From Oscillospiraceae bacterium (GTDB lineage Bacteria; Bacillota; Clostridia; Oscillospirales; Ruminococcaceae), in the NCBI GenBank assembly GCA_017547245.1, contig JAFYQD010000008.1, positions 1-64,000 on the forward strand: DNA of 64,000 nt, read 5' to 3'. The translations under genes were made by a program, and so were the position numbers. Below the pieces are notes generated by a model. It was not told where the DNA came from. It worked only from the letters and a program-made list of their open reading frames with translations, and did not search any database. Below are positions 16,098-24,514 of the stretch, one piece after another (position 1 is the first letter of the stretch; every line of letters begins with the position of its first letter).

Positions 16098-17429
16098 ATG
16101 AGTGAACTGAAGTGCGATGTCTGCGGCGGAATGATACAGATGCAGGCCGGCGGCTACCGTGGGGTCTGTTTGACCTGCAGGGTGGTTTATTCGCTGCCCC
16201 GCCTGCGTGAACTTTGGGCCGAATTGCAGAAGCCCGAAGACCAGCGGCGGCACATTGCCCCCGACCCCGACCGCCTGCCCGAACAGACCACCCAGAAGGT
16301 GGCGGCCAAAAGCGGCAGCGGTGAATTTGAAATCAAAAAGGACGGCACGCTGGTGCACTATCGGGGCAACGGGCCTGTGGTGGTCATTCCCGATGGGGTA
16401 AAGCGCATTGGCGCTTGGAGTTTTGCCGGCAACCTGAACATCACTTCCCTGACCATTCCCGAGGGGGTAACGGTTATCAGCAAGGGGGCCTTTTCGGGAC
16501 TGATCAGCCTGACCGAGCTCAAGCTGCCCGAAAGTTTGGAAACCATCGAAACCTGGGCCTTTTCCAGCTGTGAAAATCTTGCCTCGGTCACCCTGCCCAA
16601 GGCGGCGGTAAATGTGGATGACCGTGCCTTTGAAAACTGCATCCGCCTGACCGGGCTGAATACCCATAAGGGTATTTTGCTGGAAGATGACGCCTTTGAA
16701 CCTGTTTCTGCCGAGCCTGTGGTGCTGGATGTCAGCCGTTTGAGCAGCCAGTTTTTTGACATCAAAGACGGGCGTCTGGTCAAATATCTGGGCAAAACCC
16801 CCTGGGTGGAAATTCCTCATGGGGTCACCTGCATTGGTGCGGCGGCCTTCAAAGACCATGTGGGGCTGAAAACCGTGACCATTCCCCAAAGCGTGACCCA
16901 AATTGAAGAAGAAGCCTTTTCGGGCTGCCGTGCGCTGGAGGCCGTGGTCATTCCCGAAGGGGTAACGGCCATACCCAAAGCGGCCTTTTCGGGCTGTGTG
17001 GGCCTGCGCAGCGTTGTTTTGCCTCAGCAGGTGCAGGCCATTGGGGACTGGGCTTTTCTTGGCTGTGCCGGTCTGGGACGGATTTCCCTGCCCACAGCGG
17101 TAACATCCATTGGCAAGGCGGCCTTTTACGGCTGTGTCAGTCTGTCCGAAATCAACATTCCCCAAGGGGTTTCCACCATTGCCGAGGGCACTTTTTCGGA
17201 TTGCATCAGCCTGAAGAGCATAATTCTGCCTGCCGGAGTTTCCACGGTGGAGGCCTGGGCTTTTTCAGGCTGCATTGCGCTGGAGAAGGCCGAACTTGAC
17301 GGCGTGACCCATGTGGGAGAAAAAGCCTTTGTATATTGCAGGGCCTTGGCGCAGGTTAATCTGCGCAAAGAGGCTGAAATAGGGGAAAATGCCTTCGAAG
17401 GAACCCCTTATGGCCACAACATTCATTGA
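16098..17429 (+). CDS. cytoplasmic zinc-ribbon plus leucine-rich-repeat (BspA type) protein
   Basis: A 443-residue protein. Residues 1-40 contain two C-x2-C pairs (CDVCGG and CLTCRV), a probable zinc ribbon. Two blocks of BspA/LRR_5 repeats follow, each led by a FEIKKDG- or FDIKDGRLVKY-type cap (about residues 75 and 218). The repeat consensus is I-P-x-G-V-T-x-I-x-x-x-A-F-x-G-C-x-x-L, with roughly a dozen copies. There is no signal peptide or anchor, so the protein is expected inside the cell, unlike most BspA-like proteins, which are surface adhesins. AAAGGAGG precedes the ATG. Function is unknown; a protein-binding scaffold is the likely role. Confidence 0.8.
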   Translation: MSELKCDVCGGMIQMQAGGYRGVCLTCRVVYSLPRLRELWAELQKPEDQRRHIAPDPDRLPEQTTQKVAAKSGSGEFEIKKDGTLVHYRGNGPVVVIPDGVKRIGAWSFAGNLNITSLTIPEGVTVISKGAFSGLISLTELKLPESLETIETWAFSSCENLASVTLPKAAVNVDDRAFENCIRLTGLNTHKGILLEDDAFEPVSAEPVVLDVSRLSSQFFDIKDGRLVKYLGKTPWVEIPHGVTCIGAAAFKDHVGLKTVTIPQSVTQIEEEAFSGCRALEAVVIPEGVTAIPKAAFSGCVGLRSVVLPQQVQAIGDWAFLGCAGLGRISLPTAVTSIGKAAFYGCVSLSEINIPQGVSTIAEGTFSDCISLKSIILPAGVSTVEAWAFSGCIALEKAELDGVTHVGEKAFVYCRALAQVNLRKEAEIGENAFEGTPYGHNIH

Positions 17430-17453
17430 TTTGCAAGATTTTTTGTGTATAAT
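17426..17453 (+). promoter_or_regulatory. promoter of ymdB
   Basis: TTGATT and TATAAT are 16 bases apart. The -35 box overlaps the stop codon of the preceding gene. Confidence 0.6.
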
Positions 17454-17488
17454 AGTTTGACCTTTTAAGAGCAAAGGAGGAGGAAAAG

Positions 17489-18259
17489 ATGCGGATTCTG
17501 ATGATCGGAGACGTGGTTGGCCAGGCCGGCTGCGCCCATCTTTCCAAGGTTCTGCCTGTGCTGCGCAGACAATACAAACCCGATGTAGTCATTGCCAACG
17601 GCGAAAATGCTTCCGAAGGCAATGGCCTGCTGCCTGCCTCGGCCCGTCAGCTGCGGGAAAGCGGTGTGGATATCATTACCTCGGGCAACCATATTCTGCG
17701 TCGCAAAGAGATCTATGATATTCTGGAGGACGATGACTACATTCTGCGTCCGGCCAACCTTCATTCCAGCGCGCCCGGCCGTGGGCTGGTCATCTATGAA
17801 GGACTTAAGTTCCGCCTTTGTGTAATCAACCTGTTGGGCACCGCCTTTATGGATCCGCTGGCAAACCCCTTTGATACCATGGATAAGCTGCTGGAGCAGA
17901 CCGACGGCTGCAAATTTGTCGTCGTGGACTTCCATGCCGAGGCCACCGCAGAAAAGCTGTGCATGGGCTTTTATCTGGACGGCAAGGTTTCGCTGGTGGT
18001 GGGTACCCACACCCATGTGCAGACCGCTGATGAACGCATTCTGCCCGAAGGAACCGGTTATATCACCGACCTTGGTATGTGCGGCTGCTTTAATTCGGTG
18101 CTGGGGGTAAAGCCTGCCGGTGCCATCCGCCGTATGCGTACCCTTCTGCCCACCCGTTTCGAAAACGATCCCGGTGAACAGTGCCTTTCGGGCATTGTGG
18201 CTGACCTGGATGACAAAACCGGCAAAACAATCAAAATCGAACGCATCAACATATTTTAA
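17489..18259 (+). CDS. ymdB: YmdB-type metallophosphoesterase
   Basis: A 256-residue dinuclear-metal phosphodiesterase. GDVVGQAG at residues 7-14, ANGENASEGNG near 38, SGNHILRRKE near 65, DFHAEATAEK near 150 and VGTHTHVQTAD near 175 supply the Asp, Asn and His metal ligands typical of YmdB (TIGR00282). The Bacillus homologue hydrolyses 2',3'-cyclic nucleotides and affects biofilm versus motility decisions and RNA turnover. The usual neighbour rny is not here. AAAGGAGG precedes the ATG; the gene has its own promoter. Confidence 0.92.
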   Translation: MRILMIGDVVGQAGCAHLSKVLPVLRRQYKPDVVIANGENASEGNGLLPASARQLRESGVDIITSGNHILRRKEIYDILEDDDYILRPANLHSSAPGRGLVIYEGLKFRLCVINLLGTAFMDPLANPFDTMDKLLEQTDGCKFVVVDFHAEATAEKLCMGFYLDGKVSLVVGTHTHVQTADERILPEGTGYITDLGMCGCFNSVLGVKPAGAIRRMRTLLPTRFENDPGEQCLSGIVADLDDKTGKTIKIERINIF

Positions 18260-18295
18260 GTTGTTTTTCAAATGATAGAAAAGGAGGCATCCCGC

Positions 18296-19873
18296 ATGAA
18301 AAAGAAACTGTTCCGAGTGCTGGCAGCGGCATTGGCTGTTGTGATGCTGGCGGGGTGTACCCATTTTGCCTCTTTTGGTGAAGCTGAACCCGAAGAACCC
18401 CAACCCGAACTGCCCGAAGTTCCTCAGCAGGAAGAACCGGTTGAACCTTCGGTGCTGCGTGTGGCCTATGAAGAAGGGGAAAGTCTGAATCCTTACAACA
18501 CCCAGTCGCTGCAGAATTACTATATTGCCCAATTGCTTTACGATCCCCTGTTCCGTCTGGATGAGGACTACAATCCCCAAAACTGTCTGGCACAGTCCCT
18601 TTCCATGGCGGTAGACCAGGTGGTTCAGGATGATTATGTATACGAAGCCGCTGTGGTTACGGTTCGCCTCAAGCCCAACATTCTTTTTTGGGATGGCAGC
18701 GAGCTGACCGCCGCCGATGTGGTCTATTCGCTGCAGAAGGCCAGGGAATCTTCTTATTTTTCGGCCGGGCTTACCCATGTAAGCTGGGTTGAAGCCGATT
18801 CCGCAGACCCTCTTCAGCTGACCATTCACCTCACCCGTCCCGACTATTTCTTCCGCAACAGCCTCACCTTCCCGGTGGTAAAGAACGGCACCGGCGACAG
18901 CAGCTGCCCGGTGGGCTGCGGCCGTTTTGAGCCTGCCGAAGAAAATACCTTTGTCCCCAACACCCGCCACCAACGGGCGGTCAAAAACATTTCTGCCGTT
19001 GAACTGGTGGAAATCAACGATGTCAGCTCGATTGGTTACAGCATCAAAACAGGTCTGGTGGATTTTGCCTGTTCGGACCTGCGCACGCCGTGGAACCGCT
19101 CACTGGGCAACGGCTTTACCTCTGTGCAGATGAGCAACATGGTCTATTTGGGGGTAAACAAGGCCGCAAGCGCCATGGCCGATGCCGAGCTGCGCCAGAT
19201 TGTTTATCGTTTGATCAACCGCAGCAGCATAGACAGCGGTGTCTATCTTGGCCAGGATATTGCCTCCTGGATGCCTTTTAACCCTGCCGCAGGGGTTATC
19301 GGCAACTCGGCAGTTGCGCTGCCCAACCAGCTGAATGCCTCTGCCGCAGGCGAAATGCTGGACCAAAGCGGATATGCCCAGCGTGACAAAAGCGGCTACC
19401 GCACCCGTGCCGGCGGATATCTTTCGCTGACATTGGTGGTAAACAGTGAAAACAGCGAGCGTGTTGCCATTGCCAAGGCGGTGGCCCAGACCCTTGAAGA
19501 AGTGGGCCTGCGCACCACGGTGGTGGAATGCAGCTTTGAGGAATATAAATATCGCCTTTCGGAAAACATGTACGACCTTTTCGTGGGCGAGGTTCGCCTG
19601 CCCCTTAATATGAACATTCTGCCCATGGTAACCGGTGCCAACGAAACGGGTTACGGCGCCTATGGCAGCGAAGCTTTGCAGAATGCTGTGCGTAATTTTT
19701 TAAGAACTGGTAACGATTACGACAAGACGGTTCGTCTTTTTGCCCAAGAAGTTCCTTTTATACCGCTGTTTTTCCGTCAGGGAATTGTGGCTTATCCCAT
19801 CAATTTCTGCTCGAATATTATTGCAACCGAGCAGGATATCTTTTATAATATAGAAGATTGGGTGCTGTTATAA
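18296..19873 (+). CDS. orphan peptide-type (family 5) solute-binding lipoprotein
   Basis: A 525-residue protein with a lipobox MLAGC (Cys about residue 20), then an acidic, Pro/Glu-rich spacer to about 55, then the family 5 fold. LRVAYEEGESLNPYNTQ starts the domain, LLYDPLFRLDEDY follows, and LKPNILFWDGSELTAADVVYSLQKA near 140 is the hallmark segment of oligopeptide and nickel binding proteins. AAGGAGG lies before the ATG. No permease or ATPase gene is adjacent, so it either serves a transporter encoded elsewhere or acts as a sensor. It follows ymdB by 36 bases and may share its transcript. Confidence 0.85.
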   Translation: MKKKLFRVLAAALAVVMLAGCTHFASFGEAEPEEPQPELPEVPQQEEPVEPSVLRVAYEEGESLNPYNTQSLQNYYIAQLLYDPLFRLDEDYNPQNCLAQSLSMAVDQVVQDDYVYEAAVVTVRLKPNILFWDGSELTAADVVYSLQKARESSYFSAGLTHVSWVEADSADPLQLTIHLTRPDYFFRNSLTFPVVKNGTGDSSCPVGCGRFEPAEENTFVPNTRHQRAVKNISAVELVEINDVSSIGYSIKTGLVDFACSDLRTPWNRSLGNGFTSVQMSNMVYLGVNKAASAMADAELRQIVYRLINRSSIDSGVYLGQDIASWMPFNPAAGVIGNSAVALPNQLNASAAGEMLDQSGYAQRDKSGYRTRAGGYLSLTLVVNSENSERVAIAKAVAQTLEEVGLRTTVVECSFEEYKYRLSENMYDLFVGEVRLPLNMNILPMVTGANETGYGAYGSEALQNAVRNFLRTGNDYDKTVRLFAQEVPFIPLFFRQGIVAYPINFCSNIIATEQDIFYNIEDWVLL

Positions 19874-19880
19874 ATCCTTG

Positions 19881-19910
19881 TTGTTACGGCACTTTTCGCT
19901 ATTGTATCAT
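19881..19910 (+). promoter_or_regulatory. possible promoter of the asp23-fakA operon
   Basis: TTGTTA and TATCAT are separated by 18 bases. They lie directly after the preceding stop and 106 bases before the start codon. Confidence 0.4.
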
Positions 19911-19918
19911 CCGGCAAA

Positions 19919-19932
19919 GGTCTGTACAGACC
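19919..19932. promoter_or_regulatory. perfect palindrome at the predicted transcription start
   Basis: GGTCTGTACAGACC is a perfect 14-base palindrome, 9 bases after the -10 box. Its position fits an operator or a start-site hairpin. No regulator is assigned. Confidence 0.4.
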
Positions 19933-20015
19933 CCAAACGCCGAATCAGATAATCCGGCAGCAAAGCCCTGCCTGTGGGCAGCCGGCACCGCTGTATTGGA
20001 AAAGGAGGTCATTGT

Positions 20016-20369
20016 ATGATCAAAATCGAAACCGCAATGGGCGTCGTGGAAATTACCCAGGAATATTTTGCCAAGCTGGTTGGTCACGCCGCATCCGAAT
20101 GTTTTGGTGTGGCCGGCATGGCCATCGCCAGTGCCTCCCAGGGGGTACGTCAGTTTCTGACCGGCAAGGAAGTTATGGATAAGGGTGTTCAGGTGCGCAC
20201 CAGCGGCAAGCGTCTGGTCATCGACCTGCACATCATCGTAGCCTATGGCGTCAACATTGCTGCCATTACCCAAAGCATTGTGCATAAGGTAAGCTACGTT
20301 GTGGAAGAAGCCACCGGCTTTGAGGTTGCCCGAGTAAACGTTTTTGTGGACGGCATCCAGAAGCAGTGA
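20016..20369 (+). CDS. Asp23/Gls24 family protein (YloU-like)
   Basis: A 117-residue small cytoplasmic alpha/beta protein. The pattern GVVEITQEYFAKLVGHAASECFGVAGM at the N-terminus, VRTSGKRLVIDLHIIVAYG in the middle and V-A-R-V-N-V-F-V-D-G-I at the end is that of the YloU branch. AAGGAGG lies 7 bases before the ATG. In Firmicutes this gene regularly precedes the DAK-phosphatase gene yloV, exactly as here, and members can be membrane-associated envelope-stress proteins. Its molecular role is unclear. Confidence 0.9.
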   Translation: MIKIETAMGVVEITQEYFAKLVGHAASECFGVAGMAIASASQGVRQFLTGKEVMDKGVQVRTSGKRLVIDLHIIVAYGVNIAAITQSIVHKVSYVVEEATGFEVARVNVFVDGIQKQ

Positions 20370-20460
20370 TCCATTGTCCCTCTCCCGGCAGGGGAGTCCC
20401 CGTGCGGGCAAACGGCTCGGCGGGCAATTCAGTGCCGCATTGGGCGGCGTGGAGGTTAAC

Positions 20461-22110
20461 ATGCTGACAGGTAAGATTCTTCGAGACGCCTTTGTTTCGG
20501 GCGCCAACAATATTGCAAACAACAAACAGGCGGTAGATGCTCTGAACGTATTCCCCGTGCCCGATGGCGACACCGGCACCAACATGAGCATGACCATTGC
20601 CGCCGCCAAGCGCGAGGTGGAACGTCTGGACGACAGCGTTGCCGCCAGCGAAGTGGCCAAGGTTGCCGCTTCTGCCCTGCTGCGCGGTGCCCGTGGCAAC
20701 TCGGGCGTAATTCTTTCGCTGCTGTTCCGCGGCTTTGCCAAGGGCATTACCGGCCGCAGCGCCGGCGCTGCCGACTTGGCCAAGGCTTTGGATATGGGCG
20801 TAAAGTCAGCCTATAAGGCTGTAATGAAGCCCACCGAAGGCACCATTCTGACCGTTGCCCGTGTGGCTGCCGAAAAGGCCGGTGAACTGCAGTGCGATGA
20901 AGAAGACATCGCCTCGATGTGGCAGTTTATCACCAACACTGCCCGTGAAACACTGGCACAGACCCCCGAAATGCTGCCCGTGCTGAAAAAGGCCGGCGTA
21001 GTGGACGCAGGTGGCCAGGGTCTGGTATGCATTTTTGAAGGTATGCTGCAGGTTTTTGAAGGCGGCGAGATCATTGCCGGCCAGGATGCCCCTGCCGTAC
21101 AGGAATCCGAATTCCCCGACGACCGCAACGCCGCCGGTGAATTTGAAACCGAAATCACCTTTGGTTACTGCACCGAATTTATTGTTGTAAAGAAGGAAGA
21201 CGCCCAGGAGGCTATGACCCTGCGCGCCTATCTGGAATCGATCGGTGACAGCGTTGTTGTGGTAGACGATGAAGAAATCATTAAGTGCCATGTGCACACC
21301 GACAACCCCGGCAATGCCCTGCAGAAGGCATTGGAGTACGGCGCACTGACCAAGATGAAGATTGAAAACATGCGTGAACAGCATGCCGAACAGCAGAAGG
21401 CTGTGCGTGCCAAAAAGCAGAACTTTAAGGCTGTTCCCATCGATCCCGACATTCCCTTTGGCTTTGTTGCTGTGGCCGCCGGCGAAGGCGTAAAGCAGCT
21501 GTTCCTTGACCTGGGCGTCAACAACGTTGTTTCGGGCGGCCAGACCATGAACCCCTCTACCGATGACATTCTGAATGCCATCAACGCCACCCCCGCACGC
21601 ACCGTATTTGTGCTGCCCAACAACAAGAACATCATCATGGCTGCCGAACAGACCATCAACCTGACCGACCGTGAGGTAAAGGTTCTGCCCACCCGCACCA
21701 TTCCTCAGGGCCTGACCGCCATGCTGAACTTTGACCCCGAAATGAATGCCGTTGAAAACGAAATTGCCATGAACAAGGCTGCCGAAAATGTCGGCACCGG
21801 TCAGATTACCTTTGCTGCCCGTGACAGCGACTATGAAGGCCGCAACATCAAGGCAGGCGAACTGCTGGCTCTGGAAAACGGCAAGCTGAGCTTTACCGAC
21901 ATTGACCTGACCCACGCCACCCTGAAGCTGACCAAGAGCCTGCTCAAGCGTGATTCGGCCTTTGTCACCCTGATTCTGGGCGAAGACGTAAGCGACGAAG
22001 ACGGCGCCAAGCTGGAAGCTGCTTTGGGCGAAAAACTGCCCAGCGATGTGGAACTTTCTGTGGTAAAGGGCGGCCAGCCTGTTTACTACTGCATCATCTC
22101 TGTGGAATAA
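20461..22110 (+). CDS. DAK2-domain protein, fatty-acid-kinase-like (FakA/YloV)
   Basis: A 549-residue protein. Residues 1-200 form a DhaL/DAK2 nucleotide-binding domain with NVFPVPDGDTGTNM near 28, the Asp triad binding Mg-ATP, and ARGNSGVILSLLFRGF near 80. The rest matches the YloV C-terminal region (TIGR03599), with a HVHTDNPG motif near 280. In staphylococci FakA phosphorylates exogenous fatty acids held by a FakB protein for phospholipid synthesis. No DegV/FakB gene is in the window. The start behind GGAGG at 20461 is preferred to the longer frame. PlsC and an acyl-CoA synthetase elsewhere in the window fit lipid use. Confidence 0.88.
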   Translation: MLTGKILRDAFVSGANNIANNKQAVDALNVFPVPDGDTGTNMSMTIAAAKREVERLDDSVAASEVAKVAASALLRGARGNSGVILSLLFRGFAKGITGRSAGAADLAKALDMGVKSAYKAVMKPTEGTILTVARVAAEKAGELQCDEEDIASMWQFITNTARETLAQTPEMLPVLKKAGVVDAGGQGLVCIFEGMLQVFEGGEIIAGQDAPAVQESEFPDDRNAAGEFETEITFGYCTEFIVVKKEDAQEAMTLRAYLESIGDSVVVVDDEEIIKCHVHTDNPGNALQKALEYGALTKMKIENMREQHAEQQKAVRAKKQNFKAVPIDPDIPFGFVAVAAGEGVKQLFLDLGVNNVVSGGQTMNPSTDDILNAINATPARTVFVLPNNKNIIMAAEQTINLTDREVKVLPTRTIPQGLTAMLNFDPEMNAVENEIAMNKAAENVGTGQITFAARDSDYEGRNIKAGELLALENGKLSFTDIDLTHATLKLTKSLLKRDSAFVTLILGEDVSDEDGAKLEAALGEKLPSDVELSVVKGGQPVYYCIISVE

Positions 22111-22128
22111 AAGCAATAAGATCCATCG

Positions 22129-22158
22129 GCCGCTGCGGAATATCCGCAGCGGCTTTTT
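22129..22158 (+). terminator. terminator of the asp23-fakA operon
   Basis: Perfect 11-base-pair stem GCCGCTGCGGA / TCCGCAGCGGC with a three-base loop and TTTTT. Confidence 0.9.
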
Positions 22159-22181
22159 GCGTCCGTAAGGTCGAAAGGGTC

Positions 22182-22210
22182 TTGTGCGCCCCGACCTGCG
22201 GCAGTATAAT
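22182..22210 (+). promoter_or_regulatory. promoter of azlCD
   Basis: TTGTGC and a perfect TATAAT are 17 bases apart, 33 bases before the start. Confidence 0.55.
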
Positions 22211-22242
22211 AAACAGAAGATCTCATATCCGGAGGGATAACC

Positions 22243-22935
22243 GTGAAACTGAAAGCGTTGAAAGCGGCCTTTCCCCATACCATCCCGGTTTTGCTGGGCT
22301 ATTTGTTTATGGGCATGGCCTTTGGTATATTGCTGTCGGCAATGGGGTATGCGCCCTGGTGGAGCACCCTGATTGCCATTACCATTTACTGCGGCTCTAT
22401 GCAGTTTGTGGCACTTGACCTGCTGGCCGGTTTTTTTGATCCGCTGGGGGCTGCTTTGATGACCCTGCTGGTCAATGCACGACACATTTTTTATGGCCTT
22501 TCCACCATTGAAATGTTCCGCCGCATGCCCAAACAGCGTCCCTACCTTATTTTCAGCCAGACCGACGAAACCTTTTCGCTGCACTGCTCCACCACTCCGC
22601 CCGAGGGTGTGGATGAAGGCTGGTTCCATTTCTTTTTGGCGGTGCTGGACCATCTTTACTGGATTGGCGGCTGCACCATCGGCGCACTGGCCGGCATGCT
22701 GATATCCTTTGACACCACCGGCATCGAATTTGTTATGACCGCTTTGTTTGTGGTTATTTTTGTGGACCAGTGGCAGGGCACCAAACAGCATACCCCTGCC
22801 CTTGTGGGGGTGGCCGCCACACTGGTCTGTCTGGTCATCTTTGGCAGCCAGAGCTTTCTCATTCCTGCCATGCTGCTGATTTTGGGCCTGCTGACCCTGC
22901 TGCGCCCCAGACTGGAAGGAGGGAATGAAAAATGA
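22243..22935 (+). CDS. azlC: AzlC-type branched-chain amino-acid exporter, large subunit
   Basis: A 230-residue membrane protein with about seven or eight helices. AAFPHTIPVLLGYLFMGMAFGILL, then IYCGSMQFVALDLL near 50, LLVNARHIFYGL near 78 and FVDQWQ near 170 are the AzlC/YgaZ signatures. With AzlD it exports leucine, isoleucine, valine or analogues. The start is GTG behind GGAGGG. It overlaps azlD by 4 bases (ATGA). Excess branched-chain amino acids from protein fermentation may be the natural reason for export. Confidence 0.93.
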   Translation: MKLKALKAAFPHTIPVLLGYLFMGMAFGILLSAMGYAPWWSTLIAITIYCGSMQFVALDLLAGFFDPLGAALMTLLVNARHIFYGLSTIEMFRRMPKQRPYLIFSQTDETFSLHCSTTPPEGVDEGWFHFFLAVLDHLYWIGGCTIGALAGMLISFDTTGIEFVMTALFVVIFVDQWQGTKQHTPALVGVAATLVCLVIFGSQSFLIPAMLLILGLLTLLRPRLEGGNEK

Positions 22936-23261
22936 CCACAACTCAGATTATCATTACCCTTGCGGTCATCGCTGTTGTTACACTGCTTACCCGTGGCATT
23001 GCCTTTGTCATTTTTCCGGGCAACAAGCCTGTTCCGCCCTTTATCAGCTACCTCAGCAAGGTGCTGCCCTTTGCGGTCATCGGCATGCTGGTGGTATATT
23101 GTTTGAAAGAGGTCAGCCTGATCAATCGACCCTATGGCCTGCCCGAGCTGCTGGGCTGCGCCGCCACAGCCGCCCTGCATCTGTGGAAGCACAACAACCT
23201 TATCTCCATCGGCGGCGGTACGGTCATTTACATGATTCTGGTTCAGCAGGTGTTCCGATAA
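22932..23261 (+). CDS. azlD: AzlD-type branched-chain amino-acid exporter, small subunit
   Basis: A 109-residue protein with four membrane helices (about 4-22, 40-60, 67-82 and 88-106). LTRGIAFVIFP and FISYLSKVLPFAVIGMLVVY are the AzlD/YgaH signatures. Its ATG overlaps the azlC stop in ATGA, with AAGGAGG inside the end of azlC. It forms the exporter with AzlC. Confidence 0.93.
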   Translation: MTTTQIIITLAVIAVVTLLTRGIAFVIFPGNKPVPPFISYLSKVLPFAVIGMLVVYCLKEVSLINRPYGLPELLGCAATAALHLWKHNNLISIGGGTVIYMILVQQVFR

Positions 23262-23271
23262 CAAAAAATAT

Positions 23272-23310
23272 CCGCTCCCATACGCAAGGTGTGGGGGCGG
23301 TTTGCTTTTT
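23272..23310 (+). terminator. terminator of azlCD
   Basis: A 12-base-pair stem with G-T pairs (CCGCTCCCATAC / GTGTGGGGGCGG) is followed by TTTGCTTTTT. Confidence 0.75.
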
Positions 23311-23361
23311 TGGCCAAACCATTTATAATAAAATCATACTTTGCCGAAAGGGGGTTCCGCC

Positions 23362-24042
23362 ATGCCCGAACTGTACCATACCTATCCTGCCATACAGGGC
23401 AAAGCCGAACCCTGTTATGGCGGCTGCCAGACCAACATGAGCAAAAAAAGCCTGCAGCGCTGTGGCTGCGGATTGGTTTGTGCGTTGGATTTGCTGCTGT
23501 ATCTGCATCGGCACCACGCAGGCTGCAGCCTGCCTTTTCTGGCCGAGGCTGCGGTACAGGAGCCTGTTCCTGCCGATTGTTACGAGCAGAAAATTGCCCT
23601 GATACGCCGTCGGTGGCTGCCCATTGTCTATCCCCTTGGCACCAGCGGCGTTGCTCTGGCCTGGGGGCTGAACCGTGTCTTTCGAAAATACAGACTGCCC
23701 CTGCGGGCACATTGGGGCGTGGCGTGGGATAAACTGTTTGAAACCGCAGCCGATATGCTGCGGCGTGATATTCCGGTCATTCTTGCCGTGGGGCAAAATT
23801 TTCCCCGCTTTTGGCGCAAAGATAAATTGAAGCTCTACCGCCGTACCCAAGAAGGCGAATATCGCTTTGCCAATGCCACCCATGCCCATTTTGTCAATCT
23901 TACCGGGATAGAAGAAGAGTGGCTGCAGGTCTCCAGCTGGGGAAAATGCTACTACATCAACCGTGAAGAATATCGTCAGTATGCAAATCGGCACAGCCTG
24001 CGCTGGCTGTGCAATATCCTTTCCATCCAGGAGGTAAACTGA
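23362..24042 (+). CDS. papain-like (C39-type) cysteine peptidase fold protein, function unknown
   Basis: A 226-residue protein without a signal peptide. RCGCGLVCALDLLLYL near residue 35 resembles the active-site helix of C39-like peptidases (C-G-x-x-A-L). ATHAHFVNLTGIEEEWLQVSSWGKCYYIN near 180 supplies a histidine, and SSWG resembles the NSWG of papain. The fold assignment is inference from these motifs. AAAGGGGG precedes the ATG. It begins a five-gene run with peroxiredoxin (1-base gap), Nudix, YjbR and ROK kinase. Several Cys and Trp residues are unusual for a cytoplasmic protein of this size. Confidence 0.6.
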   Translation: MPELYHTYPAIQGKAEPCYGGCQTNMSKKSLQRCGCGLVCALDLLLYLHRHHAGCSLPFLAEAAVQEPVPADCYEQKIALIRRRWLPIVYPLGTSGVALAWGLNRVFRKYRLPLRAHWGVAWDKLFETAADMLRRDIPVILAVGQNFPRFWRKDKLKLYRRTQEGEYRFANATHAHFVNLTGIEEEWLQVSSWGKCYYINREEYRQYANRHSLRWLCNILSIQEVN

Positions 24043-24043
24043 T

Positions 24044-24511
24044 ATGCTGGAAGTTGGAACCAAGGCTCCTTCCTTTACACTGCCCGATGCCGACGGCAAT
24101 CCCGTCAGTCTTTCTGATTTTGCAGGCCGGCGTGTGGTGCTTTATTTCTATCCCCGTGACAACACCCCCGGCTGTACCCGTCAGGCCTGTGCCTTTGGTG
24201 CAAGCTATCAGGGCTTTAAGGACAGCAACACGGTGGTCATCGGTGTCAGCAAAGATTCGGTGGCCAGCCATCGCAAATTTGCCGACAAATACGAACTGCC
24301 CTTCATTCTGCTGGCCGACCCCGAGCTGCAGGTGATTCAGGCCTATGGTGTTTGGCAGGAGAAAAAGAACTACGGCAAGGTAAGCATGGGTGTGGTGCGC
24401 TCCACCTATATCATTGCCCCCGACGGCACAATCGAAAAGGTGATGCCCAAGGTAAAACCCGACACCAATGCGGCCGAGATTCTGGAATATCTGCAGAGCA
24501 AAGGGGAATAA
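24044..24511 (+). CDS. bcp: thioredoxin-dependent peroxiredoxin, BCP/PrxQ type
   Basis: A 155-residue thiol peroxidase reducing hydrogen peroxide and organic hydroperoxides. The peroxidatic cysteine is in YFYPRDNTPGCTRQACAF (Cys about residue 45). The PrxQ resolving cysteine five residues later is present (GCTRQAC). VIGVSKDSVASHRKFADKYELPF and the C-terminal VRSTYIIAPDG are typical. AGGAGG precedes the ATG, which overlaps nothing but follows the previous stop by one base. Confidence 0.95.
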   Translation: MLEVGTKAPSFTLPDADGNPVSLSDFAGRRVVLYFYPRDNTPGCTRQACAFGASYQGFKDSNTVVIGVSKDSVASHRKFADKYELPFILLADPELQVIQAYGVWQEKKNYGKVSMGVVRSTYIIAPDGTIEKVMPKVKPDTNAAEILEYLQSKGE

Positions 24512-24514
24512 GCT

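Noticed and set aside
20806..22941. 711-residue minus-strand frame opposite the FakA-like and azlC genes
   Set aside because: It is a shadow created by GCC/GTG-rich codon use; the plus-strand genes carry clear families, and the shadow crosses a terminator and promoter.
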